Notes: generated by a model from the letters alone, not told the origin. A stretch of 64,000 bases of DNA from Paraflavitalea sp. CAU 1676 (GCF_029223285.1 NZ_JARHUJ010000012.1:124001-188000); one strand, 5' to 3'; shown: positions 16,271-25,839, counted from the first letter of the stretch. Program-made: numbers and translations.

Positions 16271-17593
16271 ATGCAGCACCAACAACTCATTTTATCCGGC
16301 GCCGTACTGATGGCGCTGATGTTTCCCTATGCCGGTGTCCAGGCCCAATCGGACGACACCACCAGGCCGGTAGCTATAGTAGGGCAACCGATGCCTGCCT
16401 GGCAGGCAGGGTACCTCGATCTGCACCATATCAATACCGGCCGGGGAAATGCAGCCTATTACATACTGCCCGATGCTACGACCATCCTGTTCGATGCCGG
16501 CGAGATGGACCCCACCAACCCGCGTACTACCTCCAAACGCAATACGCCCTTGCGGCCCAACGATAGCCGGCAGCCTTATGAATGGATAGCGCGTTACATT
16601 CAACAGGTAGCGCCGCCAGCCAACAAAGGGGGCATCGACTATGCGGTGATCTCCCATTTTCACGATGATCATTTTGGATGCTGGTACCCGTCGGCACCCT
16701 TGTCGAAAAACAAGCAGTATGCACTGACGGGCATTACAGGCGTAGGTGGATTGCTGCCAATCCGGCATTTGCTATTGCGCGATACCGCTTACCCGGTCCC
16801 GGTAACTACTCAATTGATCAGAAGCGGCAATGTCAATAATAATTTCTATAAGACCTGGACGAACCTGCAAGCCTTTATGCAGGCCGAACAACAAAAAGGC
16901 ATGCAGCTGCAATGGTTAAAAGCGGGTTCGCGCAGCCAGATCAGGTTGCAGCACCAGCCAGGCCGTTATGTCGAATGTTATGTGCGCAATGTGAAATCCA
17001 ATGGATGGATATGGACTGGAAAAGATAGTGCCGTGGCGCAGCATTTTCCATCCGTTGACCCTGCTAATAATAAAACCTGGGCCGATGAGAACAGCCTGAG
17101 CAATGTGCTTACCATTCATTACGGCCCCTTTACCTATTATACCGGTGGGGATTGTCCGGGTAATGTATTCCTGGGCGATGCGTCCTGGCGAGATGTAGAG
17201 ACGCCCGTAGCCAAAGCCGTTGGCAAAGTAAATGTGGCCACGATGGATCACCATGGCAACCGCGATGCCGTCAGCGAATTTCAGGTACGTACACTACAAC
17301 CGCAGGTGTGGATACAGCAGGTGTGGACGGCCGACCATCCCGGTCATGAAGTATTGATCCGCGTTACCTCTCCTCATATTTATCAGGCCAAACGCGATCT
17401 CTTTGCTACCAATATGATGGAGCCTACAAAGTTGGTCATCGGTCCGCTCGTTGATCGATCGTATACCAGTCAGCAGGGGCACATAGTCGTGCGTGTATTG
17501 CCGGGCGGCAAAACCTATTATGTTATTGTCCTCGATGATAGCCGCGAAGACATGCCGGTGAAGCAGGTAGCCGGTCCTTATTATTGTCAGTAG
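16271..17593 (+). CDS. Exported metallo-beta-lactamase-fold hydrolase
   Basis: A 440-residue protein with a signal peptide (residues 1-26, ending GVQAQ). Residues 55-350 form a metallo-beta-lactamase fold. The metal-binding HxHxDH motif is HFHDDH (139-144), preceded by YILPDATTILFDAG and followed later by FTYYTGGDCPG and MDHHGNRDAVS, which supply further His and Asp ligands. The fold resembles ComEC-type periplasmic hydrolases. Substrate unknown. It lies 10 nt after the RMD1/DUF155 gene, so the two are likely one transcript even though their products lie in different compartments. Confidence 0.8.
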   Translation: MQHQQLILSGAVLMALMFPYAGVQAQSDDTTRPVAIVGQPMPAWQAGYLDLHHINTGRGNAAYYILPDATTILFDAGEMDPTNPRTTSKRNTPLRPNDSRQPYEWIARYIQQVAPPANKGGIDYAVISHFHDDHFGCWYPSAPLSKNKQYALTGITGVGGLLPIRHLLLRDTAYPVPVTTQLIRSGNVNNNFYKTWTNLQAFMQAEQQKGMQLQWLKAGSRSQIRLQHQPGRYVECYVRNVKSNGWIWTGKDSAVAQHFPSVDPANNKTWADENSLSNVLTIHYGPFTYYTGGDCPGNVFLGDASWRDVETPVAKAVGKVNVATMDHHGNRDAVSEFQVRTLQPQVWIQQVWTADHPGHEVLIRVTSPHIYQAKRDLFATNMMEPTKLVIGPLVDRSYTSQQGHIVVRVLPGGKTYYVIVLDDSREDMPVKQVAGPYYCQ

Positions 17594-17702
17594 TGCGTGC
17601 ATTTTAAACATCATTTTCATCATTTTAAGTGGCAATAAGCATCCTTGGTCGACAATGTATCCCCTTTGTCGGTTACTGCTGAAATTGAATCCTACGCATT
17701 GT

Positions 17703-17719
17703 TTATTTACAGTAAATAA
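17703..17719. promoter_or_regulatory. 17-bp perfect palindrome before a lipoprotein gene
   Basis: TTATTTAC-A-GTAAATAA, 5 bp upstream of the ATG at 17725. A dimeric repressor site or a leader hairpin that hides the start are both possible. Confidence 0.45.
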
Positions 17720-17724
17720 GCGTC

Positions 17725-18999
17725 ATGATCATAAGAATGCCTATGCGAAACCTCGCCATGCTGGTGGTGATGGGAGGGCTGCTGTTTGCAGCCTGTAGTA
17801 AGGAAAAGAAAGCCGCGGAAGAACCCTTAGAGCCCTTTGTGGCTCCGGTCGGGAATGTCTATGGCCAGCAAACTGCTGCCACGATCGGCGTGCAGGGAGG
17901 TACACTGGCTACCCCCGACGGACAATTGCAACTCACCATACCTGCAGGGGCATTGACGGCCAATACCGCCATCAGTATTCAGCCAGTAGAAAACACCACG
18001 CCGGGCGGCTTCGGACTCAATTACCGCCTGTTGCCGCATGGTATCAAATTCGCCAAACCGGTCACGGTCAAATTCTCCTACGCACAATACCTCGATAGCA
18101 TACCATCGCCAGACGCATTGGCGATCGCCTTCCAGGATAATGACCGGATATGGAAAATTCCCAAAGGTTATAGCGTCGATAAAGGAAATAAAACGGTGAG
18201 CGTGCAAACCACGCACTTCAGCGACTGGGCAGTAATGAAATTCCTGGACCTGGAACCAGCATACTGGGTGCTTTTCACCGGAGAGCAACTGACACTGAAG
18301 GTTGTTAGCCACGTACGCCTCGACGATGACCTGGGTATCGCCTACGTCGAGGAAGATCTTATCCCGGTCACCAGGATAGCCAATCCAATCCCCCTGCGCG
18401 AATCGCTCATTAAAGAATGGAAATTGGTAGGTGGGGGAGAGCTGAATCCCAGTGGCAATACAGCCGTGTATACAGCGCCCGGCGAACTTCCGGCACGCAA
18501 CCCCGTGGCTGTGTCCGTGCAGTTAAAGAATGCCGCCACTTTATTATTGATATCCAATATATGGGTATTGCCTAAGAAGGGCGTATGGATAAAGATCGAT
18601 CAGGAAGCGGGCCTTAACTATTCCGAATGCCGGTTAACAGGCAGTAATGGTGTATTTGAACTGGAGTGGAGAGCCGACCGTTTGGGAGCATGGCAAGGAG
18701 TGGCGGCGACCGAAGGATTTACCGGCGCCGGAACCTATTCGTGGGGCGATAGAACTTCATTCTATTATGAAGAGCCGCTCCGGATCAACGATCACACCCT
18801 GCTGGCGCACCACGGCGAAACACAGCCGGTATTCAGCACAGGTTCGCTCAGGATCACCCGATGGGCCGCTGTCGGCGAAATGGTGTCGGGCGATTTTACG
18901 ATCAGCAACGCCGGAAGGTATGATGCCAATAGCGGTGGCGGGGAATTCATCAGAACTCATGCTGTTAAAGGCTACTTCAACGTGCGGCGGGAGGAGTAA
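17725..18999 (+). CDS. Lipoprotein with a ZU5-like domain
   Basis: A 424-residue protein. The N-terminus is a lipoprotein signal (MRNLAMLVVMGGLLFAACSK, lipidated Cys in FAAC). Residues about 50-175 resemble a ZU5/beta-sandwich unit: AATIGVQGGTLATPDGQLQL, TIPAGALTANTAISIQPVEN, then HGIKFAKPVTVKFSY and HFSDWAVMKFLDL. The rest (about 180-424) is a second beta-rich part of unknown type. Such proteins are common Bacteroidota surface lipoproteins without known ligand. Three Met codons occur near the start, and the one followed by RNLAML gives the shortest signal. Confidence 0.75.
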   Translation: MIIRMPMRNLAMLVVMGGLLFAACSKEKKAAEEPLEPFVAPVGNVYGQQTAATIGVQGGTLATPDGQLQLTIPAGALTANTAISIQPVENTTPGGFGLNYRLLPHGIKFAKPVTVKFSYAQYLDSIPSPDALAIAFQDNDRIWKIPKGYSVDKGNKTVSVQTTHFSDWAVMKFLDLEPAYWVLFTGEQLTLKVVSHVRLDDDLGIAYVEEDLIPVTRIANPIPLRESLIKEWKLVGGGELNPSGNTAVYTAPGELPARNPVAVSVQLKNAATLLLISNIWVLPKKGVWIKIDQEAGLNYSECRLTGSNGVFELEWRADRLGAWQGVAATEGFTGAGTYSWGDRTSFYYEEPLRINDHTLLAHHGETQPVFSTGSLRITRWAAVGEMVSGDFTISNAGRYDANSGGGEFIRTHAVKGYFNVRREE

Positions 19000-19041
19000 C
19001 AGCAAGCAATACAGTATATTCTTACCATGAAAGACAAAAGG

Positions 19042-19065
19042 CCGCTCCATGGGGGCGGTTTTTTT
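19042..19065 (+). terminator. Rho-independent terminator between convergent genes
   Basis: CCGCTCC and GGGGCGG form a 7-bp stem with one G-T pair and a 3-nt loop, followed by TTTTTTT. It ends the ZU5-like lipoprotein transcript and reaches the end of the convergent GDSL gene. Confidence 0.7.
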
Positions 19066-20278
19066 ATTCATTCACCAAAAAGTGCACAATGCGAACAGCA
19101 TGACCGCTGCTGTTGGGGTTCTTGTTATTCGATACGCGTAGTTGAACAGTATGTTTGCCCCGCTTCAAACTGCCATCAAATAGTACATACCAGGGTAAAT
19201 GCAGAGACTTACTCCATTGGGTAAACAGGTCGATCTGCCGAAAGGGGCCTTTGTCGATGGAATACTCAATGATGCCAGCGTCTTTGCCCGAAACGATCGC
19301 TATGCCCACTGCCGTGCCTTTAAAAGGCAGTTTGAGCGTAGCGCCCGGCGTGGTAGTCACCAGCATGGGTACATGCACGAATCCTTTACGGGTGTTGAGA
19401 CCGTCGGTGGGTGTCCAGTCGGGGTTGATGGTCCAGGCAGTATCCTTGCGGGCTTTTCCGATGGCAACATATTTTCCACGCTCGAAGGCGGTAGGGTTAA
19501 GGGGGGCTGGCAGGAGATGGGGTTCTATACGCGACAGAACAAAGATAGGTTTGAGAGAATCCAGGGTCAGGAGGGATTGAATGCTGTTAAAATATAACTG
19601 TTGTCCAAAAGGCGACGGGTGCAGGTCCTTGAAATCCTTCTCCCAGGAGAATTCGCCATTCCGCATTCGGTCATGTACTTCTTTGGCGAGGTTGATAGAA
19701 GGTAAATTGTAATGGGTGGCTATCAATTCATGATTGATGACCTCCACCGGTATCCTGCCTTCGTCATAATCTTTTGTTTTATCCGGATCGGCAAACGACA
19801 TCATGACAATATCTATATAGGGATTGCTCTTGCGGGCATGGCGTATGATGCCTTCCAGCGTACGCACCTGCGTAAGGCTGTCGGTGCCGTTTACATGATC
19901 GTTCACGGCTGCTTCGAGAAACAGCAGGTCAATGCGGCCGGAGTCGAGCACATCGCGCTGCAGGCGAAAGGAGTGGGGCAGGCTGCCCAGGGAAGGGATG
20001 CCGGCATTGATGAAGCGGAATTTGAATTCGGGGAAATCGGCCCGGAAGAAAGAATCGACCTTGTTGCGCCATCCATTCATATTGGTGATGGAACCGCCGA
20101 GATAGGCAATGGTAATTTCCTTCTTTAGTGAACTGTTGCTGTAAAGGCGCTCCATGGTATTGTTGGTGCCACCGCGATGTTGGTGAAACAGGTCGCTGGA
20201 CAGCCTGGAGGCCGGCTGGGCCAAACTAATGAATGACAGGGTGGAACAGATCAGCAGCAACAAGGATGTACGGTACAT
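19064..20278 (-). CDS. Exported SGNH/GDSL hydrolase with a C-terminal beta domain
   Basis: A 404-residue protein with a signal peptide (residues 1-20). The SGNH blocks are present: Ser63 in YLGGSITN (block I), Gly in NAGIPSLGS (block II), Asn126 in EAAVNDH (block III) and Asp218-His220 in DLHPSPFGQQLYF (block V). The last 150 residues look like a galactose-binding-like beta-sandwich (GATLKLPFKGTAVGIAIVSG, then HTVQLRVSNNKNPNSSGHAV). Family members are carbohydrate esterases (acetyl or other acyl groups) or lipases. The periplasmic location and beta domain point to a carbohydrate ester. It is a single gene with no carbohydrate-active neighbour. Confidence 0.85.
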   Translation of the reverse strand: MYRTSLLLLICSTLSFISLAQPASRLSSDLFHQHRGGTNNTMERLYSNSSLKKEITIAYLGGSITNMNGWRNKVDSFFRADFPEFKFRFINAGIPSLGSLPHSFRLQRDVLDSGRIDLLFLEAAVNDHVNGTDSLTQVRTLEGIIRHARKSNPYIDIVMMSFADPDKTKDYDEGRIPVEVINHELIATHYNLPSINLAKEVHDRMRNGEFSWEKDFKDLHPSPFGQQLYFNSIQSLLTLDSLKPIFVLSRIEPHLLPAPLNPTAFERGKYVAIGKARKDTAWTINPDWTPTDGLNTRKGFVHVPMLVTTTPGATLKLPFKGTAVGIAIVSGKDAGIIEYSIDKGPFRQIDLFTQWSKSLHLPWYVLFDGSLKRGKHTVQLRVSNNKNPNSSGHAVRIVHFLVNE

Positions 20279-20390
20279 GCAAAATGATTAGGCCCGCAAT
20301 CTATTTATTCGCCTTCACATTGCTGTCCTATTTTGTAACGAATCACTCAGCTATTTTATCGCGAGGCCCCGCAGCGCCCCCTACATAGTG

Positions 20391-20449
20391 AACCTGCCGG
20401 CCATTGAACACCCAGCGCCGCAATGCTGACTATCCAAAACCGGCAGGTT
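20391..20449. repeat. Distant inverted repeat downstream of ppsA
   Basis: AACCTGCCGG (20391-20400) and CCGGCAGGTT (20440-20449) are perfect inverse copies 39 nt apart, about 95 nt beyond the ppsA stop. With no T-tract it is not a typical terminator. It may form a transcript-end stem. Nothing else is seen in 20279-20542. Confidence 0.35.
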
Positions 20450-20542
20450 GCTTAGGGGTACATTCCTGTTTCAAAAAATCAGGCCGGGCCGGTTATACGA
20501 TTGATGCAGACTCCACCGCACCCAGCCTGTTAGCAATCCCGA

Positions 20543-22978
20543 TCAAGCTATTAAGACTTTTAGTTGCTGTTCAATACTATGAATGGCTTTTACTGTTTTG
20601 TAATAAGAGTCGGGCGTCACGGATATCGAGTCGATACCCATCTCCACGAGAAACTGGGCAAAGTCGGGGAAATCACTAGGCCCCTGGCCACAAATGCCCA
20701 CCGATATATTGGCTTCACGCGCCGCCTGTATCAGCATTTCGATCATCGACTTCACGGCCTCATTGCGCTCATCGTATATATGTGCCACCAGCGATGAGTC
20801 GCGGTCAAGACCCAACACCAACTGGGTAAGGTCGTTCGAGCCGATCGAGAATCCGTCGATATGCTGGGCAAATTGACGCGCCATGATAATGTTCGAAGGC
20901 AATTCGGCCATCAGCACTACCTGCAAACCGTCTACGCCACGTTCCAGTCCGCCTTCTTTCATCGCATCATATACCTGCAGCAATTCGGTTACCGTACGGC
21001 AGAAGGGGATCATCGTCACGATATTCCTTAACCCCATCTTTTCCCTGGCGAGCTTGATAGCCCGGCACTCCAGCAGGAAGGCTTCCCGGTACTGTGGTGA
21101 ATAATACCTGGAGGCTCCTCGCCAGCCGATCATCGGGTTCTCTTCTTCGGGCTCAAAATGATTGCCGCCAAGCAGGTTGTAATACTCATTGCTCTTGAAA
21201 TCGGAGAACCGCACCAGCACCCGGTGTGGATAGAAAGCCGAAGCGATCTTGGCGACACCCTGTGCCAGTTTCTGTACAAAGAATTCTTCTTCATCCTTAT
21301 AACCTCGTGTGATCTCCGCGATAGAGGCACTCAGCTTATCATCACCCAGTTCGCGGTGGTGCAGCAAGGCGAGAGGATGCACTTTAATATAGTTGTTGAT
21401 GATGAACTCTTCCCGCGCCAGGCCGATACCCTTGCAGGGCAGGCTGGCAAAGCGGAAGGCCATATCGGGGGATGCCACATTCAGCAGCACCGGTGTATCT
21501 ACTGTCGGGAACGACGATTCATCGTAGGTAGTCGTATCAAAAGGGATGATGCCATCATAAATAATACCCGTTTCCCCTTCGGCGCATGACGCGGTGATCA
21601 CCTGACCCTCCTTCAATAATTCGGTGGCATTGCCGCAGCCTACAATGGCGGGCACACCCAGTTCGCGGGCAACGATGGCAGCATGACAGGTTCTGCCTCC
21701 TTTGTTCGTGATGATGGCGGCCGCTTTTTTCATAATGGGTTCCCAGTCGGGGTCGGTCATGTCGGTGACCAGTACATCGCCTTTGTTGAAGGAGATGGTA
21801 TGGATGGCCTGACTATGCACCGATTGTAAAACCCGTACTTTTCCACTGGCGATCTTATCGCCCACGGCAATACCTTTTGCTACGATCTTCGAAGAACGGT
21901 CACCATCCTTCATCGTGTATTCGGTGAAGCTGCCGCGCTGTTTACGCGAGTGGATGGTCTCTGGCCGGGCCTGAACAATAAAGAGCTCTTTCGTAACACC
22001 ATCCAGGGCCCATTCCACATCCATCGGACACCAGCGTTTATGCAGCGTGGAATAATATTTTTCGATGTCCATGACCCATTTGCTCAACAGCATGATCTGG
22101 TGATCGGGCAGACAGAAATGATCCCTTTCCTGCGGACGTGTGTTCACGATCGCCACCCGCTCGCCGGGCTCTTCCCCATACACCATTTTCTTTTCCTTGC
22201 TGCCCAGTTTTTTCTCTATGATGGATTGGAAACCCTTTTGTAGCGTGGGTTTGAATACGATGAACTCATCGGGCGAAATCGTGCCCTGTACAACCAGCTC
22301 ACCCAGGCCAAAGGCGCCGTTGATGACGATTGCATCGCGGAAACCGCTTTCGGTGTCGAGCGAGAAAGCGACACCCGAAGAACCGAGGTCCGACCGCACC
22401 ATCTTTTGCACGCATACTGACAGGCCTATTTTGAAATGGTCGTACCCGAAGCCCTGGCGATAACTGATCGCCCGGTCGGTAAAGAGCGAAGCAAAGCAAT
22501 GCTTGATAGAGTCGAGCAGCTGATCGATACCGCGTACATTAAGATACGTATCCTGCTGGCCGGCAAAGGAAGCATCCGGCAGGTCTTCTGCGGTAGCGGA
22601 AGAACGAACCGCTACATCCGTGCAGATCTGCTTGTATTGATCGGAGAGCAGATCATAAGCATCGCTGATCTGATCGATCATTTCTGCCGGGAAAGGGCAT
22701 CGGCAAATGAGCTTGCGGATAGCCGCCCCGTTTTCCTGCAGCGAAGCGATGTCATCTGTCTTGATGTTGTCAATCAGTTCATGAATACGGTCGTTGAGTT
22801 TGTTGAAGCAGAGAAACCTGTTATAACCTGCTACCGTTACAATAAATCCTTGCGGGATCCTTACACCCAGCGGCGTTAGGTTTTGCAGCATTTCTCCGAG
22901 GGAAGCGTTTTTGCCGCCCACCAATTCGATATCCTTAATACCGGCCTGGTTGAGTTGCATGATGATCGGGCTTGACAT
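20543..22978 (-). CDS. ppsA: Phosphoenolpyruvate synthase
   Basis: An 811-residue cytoplasmic enzyme that converts pyruvate and ATP to phosphoenolpyruvate, AMP and phosphate in gluconeogenesis. Domain order is normal: an N-terminal nucleotide-binding domain (ELVGGKNASLGEMLQNLTPL, VRSSATAEDLPDASFAGQQD), the swivelling phospho-His domain (NKGGRTCHAAIVARELGVPA), and a C-terminal PEP/pyruvate TIM barrel (GIGLAREEFII, FDGFSIGSNDLTQLVLGLDR-type segment at the end with ICGQGPSDFPDFA and SVTPDSYY). The longer frame from 23017 adds MLCSYFKTRKTKH, which is not family-like. MSSPIIMQLNQAG at 22978 is the start. It may draw on pyruvate made by the fucose/lactate operon, but the loci are 18 kb apart. Confidence 0.97.
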   Translation of the reverse strand: MSSPIIMQLNQAGIKDIELVGGKNASLGEMLQNLTPLGVRIPQGFIVTVAGYNRFLCFNKLNDRIHELIDNIKTDDIASLQENGAAIRKLICRCPFPAEMIDQISDAYDLLSDQYKQICTDVAVRSSATAEDLPDASFAGQQDTYLNVRGIDQLLDSIKHCFASLFTDRAISYRQGFGYDHFKIGLSVCVQKMVRSDLGSSGVAFSLDTESGFRDAIVINGAFGLGELVVQGTISPDEFIVFKPTLQKGFQSIIEKKLGSKEKKMVYGEEPGERVAIVNTRPQERDHFCLPDHQIMLLSKWVMDIEKYYSTLHKRWCPMDVEWALDGVTKELFIVQARPETIHSRKQRGSFTEYTMKDGDRSSKIVAKGIAVGDKIASGKVRVLQSVHSQAIHTISFNKGDVLVTDMTDPDWEPIMKKAAAIITNKGGRTCHAAIVARELGVPAIVGCGNATELLKEGQVITASCAEGETGIIYDGIIPFDTTTYDESSFPTVDTPVLLNVASPDMAFRFASLPCKGIGLAREEFIINNYIKVHPLALLHHRELGDDKLSASIAEITRGYKDEEEFFVQKLAQGVAKIASAFYPHRVLVRFSDFKSNEYYNLLGGNHFEPEEENPMIGWRGASRYYSPQYREAFLLECRAIKLAREKMGLRNIVTMIPFCRTVTELLQVYDAMKEGGLERGVDGLQVVLMAELPSNIIMARQFAQHIDGFSIGSNDLTQLVLGLDRDSSLVAHIYDERNEAVKSMIEMLIQAAREANISVGICGQGPSDFPDFAQFLVEMGIDSISVTPDSYYKTVKAIHSIEQQLKVLIA

Positions 22979-23295
22979 GTGTTTTGTTTTTCTGGTTTTA
23001 AAGTAAGAGCAAAGCATATCCCCCTCATAGCTTATGTATGAGATACACTAAGGCATTAAGGACAAACTGGATTGTTGATGTACAATGAAAGCTAATGCAG
23101 GCAGTCGATAGATGTGCACCACTGATGCCTGAAAGAAATCCCGTTATCGGATACAGAGCCGATTTGTGAATTCAAAAGTAGGGGCAAAAGAGAAAACATC
23201 TTTCCATCCGATTACCCAGTTTTTGTACTATCTTAACATCATGTGTTGATTTAGCAGCCTATTTCATACCATGAAAGTATTAAAATCGATTTAGC

Positions 23296-24168
23296 ATGAA
23301 GGCCCAGTTGATCAAGATCCCATTAGAGGCGGAACATTCATTTAGTGTAAGGCACGAAATTGCCCCTGCGTTTTCCAATAGCTGGCATTATCATCCCGAA
23401 CTGGAGCTGGTACATATAGTAAAAGGATACGGCAGGCAGTTCATCGGCGACCACATTCACCACTTCAAAGCCAATGATATGATATTGCTGGGGGCCAACC
23501 TGCCGCATTGGTTCCGCAGCGATGAAAAGTTCCTGCGCAAGAACTCCACCCTGCATACGGAAGCCATCATCGTACATTTTACCCCCGAGTGCATGGGGGC
23601 CGATTTCTTTAAGCTGCCGGAAAACAAAGACTTGCTGAAGTTATTTGACAAAGCACAGCAGGCAGTGCGCATCAAACACCAAACCCGCCAGCAGGTAGCG
23701 GCCTATATGCAGCAGCTGGTAGGCGCGCGTAAAAGCGAACGCATCATATTGTTGATGCAGATATTGCAGGAGATCGCAGCATCCCGGCAAACCAAAACAG
23801 TTTGCAGCAAGGGACTCGATTTTCATTACAATGAAATGGAGGCCGATCGCATGAACAGTATTTATCAGTACATCATGAAGAACTTTTCGCGGGAGATCAC
23901 GCTCGAGCAGATTGCGAAGGTAGTCCACATCAGTCCCAATTCCTTTTGCCGGTATTTCAAGTCGCGCATCAAGAAGACCTTCTCGCAGTTCCTGATGGAA
24001 GTGCGGATAGGGCATGCCTGTAAGCTACTCGCCGAAACGCAGAAAAGCATTGCTGATGTATGTTATGAAAGCGGATTCAATAATTTCTCCAACTTCAACC
24101 GTCACTTCAAATCCATCACCGGTAAAACGCCCATGGCGCACCGCAAGCATTACCAGGACATGAAATAG
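23296..24168 (+). CDS. AraC-family transcriptional regulator with N-terminal cupin
   Basis: A 290-residue protein. The N-terminal part is a small cupin sensor (WHYHPELELVHIVKGYGRQF, then ANDMILLGANLPHWFRS). The C-terminal 100 residues are the double AraC helix-turn-helix (ITLEQIAKVVHISPNSFCRY and SIADVCYESGFNNFSNFNRH, ending SITGKTPMAHRK). This layout is widespread in Bacteroidota sugar-responsive regulators. It is a single gene, divergent from ppsA with a 317-bp gap between their starts, so either gene may be its target. Confidence 0.9.
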   Translation: MKAQLIKIPLEAEHSFSVRHEIAPAFSNSWHYHPELELVHIVKGYGRQFIGDHIHHFKANDMILLGANLPHWFRSDEKFLRKNSTLHTEAIIVHFTPECMGADFFKLPENKDLLKLFDKAQQAVRIKHQTRQQVAAYMQQLVGARKSERIILLMQILQEIAASRQTKTVCSKGLDFHYNEMEADRMNSIYQYIMKNFSREITLEQIAKVVHISPNSFCRYFKSRIKKTFSQFLMEVRIGHACKLLAETQKSIADVCYESGFNNFSNFNRHFKSITGKTPMAHRKHYQDMK

Positions 24169-24335
24169 GAGAGGGGGCGCCAACGGCCCCAGGTAGCCCG
24201 GAGTGGTTGATCTTCACCATGCCTCCAACAGCATTTCAGCGTGGAAAATCAGCATTTAAAACGGCGTCCATTGGAGAAGCATTGGACCACAGTTAGTTTT
24301 AGGTCAAAATCAATAGTCATCAAAAAGTTAAGACC

Positions 24336-25085
24336 ATGAAACTGACCAGTATTTTCCGGATTGGCAGCCTGCTCCTCGCGCTGCCGGTGTTGTTATCCTG
24401 TCATAAAGATCCCGAAGGGGAAGGCGCCGATCCCGAAAAAGGATACGCAACAGGCCATGTGGTAGATACCAACGGGAAGCCGCTGGCCAATGTAGAGATA
24501 CTGCTCGATAATACCCTCATCTTTAATTCATACATATCCGGTAAAACGAATGCCAACGGCGATTTTAAGGTGAAACTGACTACCGGGTCGTGGATGCCCT
24601 ATGCCACGTTGGAGAAGGAATACAATGGCAAGACCTACGAAGTAAGGCTCCATCCGGACAATAACAGCGGATTCAGCATAGATGGCGGCGTATGCAATTT
24701 CACCTGGAAACTCACCGGCGCCAGAAAATCGCCAATGACGGGTACTTACGGAGGTAATATCATCCTTACGAGAGGTATTGGCAGTGACTTGTATGATTCG
24801 GAAAATATTGAGTATACATTTACACCCGTTGGCACGCTCATCGATGGCTCCACAGGCCAGGTATTGAAACTGCATGAAGTGGCCAATACGTCTTATCTGA
24901 GGGATATTCCCATTGGTCGTTACACAGTAACTGCAGTCTACAAGTTGGGCGCGGTGACCAAATCAGTGCTCCTGCGGAACCGCTATGCCAACGGTCAGTT
25001 CGCCTCCTCCATCCAGATGGATTTTGAACCCGAATCACCCGACGGCAACAACATGGCCGCCATCGACTATAAGGAAGGGCAATAG
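24336..25085 (+). CDS. Lipoprotein with a carboxypeptidase-regulatory-like domain
   Basis: A 249-residue protein with a lipoprotein signal (MKLTSIFRIGSLLLALPVLL, then lipidated Cys in LLSC). Residues about 40-90 are a regulatory-like beta-sandwich (GYATGHVVDTNGKPLANVEI, KTNANGDFKVKLTTG). The rest is a second beta domain with YTFTPVGTLIDGSTGQVLKL. No catalytic residues are seen. It is ended by a long hairpin terminator and stands alone. Confidence 0.75.
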   Translation: MKLTSIFRIGSLLLALPVLLSCHKDPEGEGADPEKGYATGHVVDTNGKPLANVEILLDNTLIFNSYISGKTNANGDFKVKLTTGSWMPYATLEKEYNGKTYEVRLHPDNNSGFSIDGGVCNFTWKLTGARKSPMTGTYGGNIILTRGIGSDLYDSENIEYTFTPVGTLIDGSTGQVLKLHEVANTSYLRDIPIGRYTVTAVYKLGAVTKSVLLRNRYANGQFASSIQMDFEPESPDGNNMAAIDYKEGQ

Positions 25086-25104
25086 CACCTGCTATTGCGC
25101 TAAG

Positions 25105-25174
25105 CAGGCCTGCCTTTAGATCACCCTATGCCCGTACCGGGAACAGGATCTGATTGGGCAGGCCTGATTTTTTT
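25105..25174 (+). terminator. Rho-independent terminator with a long loop
   Basis: CAGGCCTGCC (25105-25114) pairs with GGCAGGCCTG (25157-25166), followed by ATTTTTTT. The 42-nt loop can form its own small stem. It lies 19 nt after the lipoprotein stop. Confidence 0.75.
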
Positions 25175-25220
25175 CATAATAATACCTGATTCGGGTAAGG
25201 TATTTATGATCTTCTGGCCT

Positions 25221-25228
25221 TACTTTTG
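25221..25228 (+). promoter_or_regulatory. Bacteroidota -7 promoter element
   Basis: TACTTTTG matches TAnnTTTG exactly and lies 16 bp before the TTG start at 25244. It overlaps a longer frame starting at 25226, which argues against that start. Confidence 0.55.
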
Positions 25229-25243
25229 CACCATCTTACGCCG

Positions 25244-25612
25244 TTGAAGCAATTTGGTGCGATATTATTACTGGTCATCGTGATGGCCCAAACATTCAGC
25301 AAATGCTGGTTGTTAGTGAGTTTCGTCGTCAACCAACGCACCATCGCTGCCACGCTCTGCGAAAACCGCAACAAGCCCCAGTCGTCCTGTCACGGTAAAT
25401 GTTACCTCCGCAAACAAATGGCCGCGCAAGACAGGCAGGAAAGTACGCCCCTCAATGGCGGTAAAGAAAAGTTTGAAGTACTGTTGTTCAATGAAGTGGC
25501 CAATACGGTCAATATTGAACCTTTTACAGTAAGTGCCACTCCATTTCCTTCCCATACGGCATCCATCCTGCTACAGGAAACGGCCGCCATATTTCATCCT
25601 CCACGAGCCTGA
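25244..25612 (+). CDS. Small exported protein with a Cys motif, probable metal-related
   Basis: A 122-residue protein. With the TTG at 25244 it starts MKQFGAILLLVIVMAQTFSK, a normal signal-anchor. The next ATG would remove the hydrophobic segment. It carries Cys39-X9-Cys49-X3-Cys53 in the segment CENRNKPQSSCHGKCYLRKQ. This is a phrase I recognise from small Bacteroidota proteins (pattern NKPxxxCxGKCxL) encoded beside TonB-dependent receptors for copper or iron. A metal-binding or redox role in the envelope is plausible but not shown. A TonB receptor and a PepSY membrane protein follow on the same strand. Confidence 0.65.
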   Translation: MKQFGAILLLVIVMAQTFSKCWLLVSFVVNQRTIAATLCENRNKPQSSCHGKCYLRKQMAAQDRQESTPLNGGKEKFEVLLFNEVANTVNIEPFTVSATPFPSHTASILLQETAAIFHPPRA

Positions 25613-25788
25613 TAACAGCTCTATTATTCTCAGCACATGCCAACTATTGTGCCTTGCTTAACCGGTGAGCAGGAAACATAACCAGTTGTGTACGTAGCTG
25701 TCCGTAACCGGCCTCAGGGCCATTCCAATTCATGTTCCGATAATTCCACTTCATGCAGCACGCTGTTGAAGTGGCCCGTTGTTCCGTG

Positions 25789-25810
25789 CACTTTTGCGCT
25801 GGCAAAAGTG
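25789..25810. promoter_or_regulatory. Inverted repeat upstream of the TonB receptor
   Basis: CACTTTTGC-gctg-GCAAAAGTG, a perfect 9-bp inverted repeat 29 bp before the receptor ATG. It could be a repressor site or a leader RNA hairpin. Confidence 0.5.
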
Positions 25811-25839
25811 GCAATACTTCATGCCAAAACCGGATTATT

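Noticed and set aside
24175-24191. GGGGC/GCCCC hairpin after the AraC gene as a terminator
   Set aside because: The stem is only five pairs and no T-tract follows.
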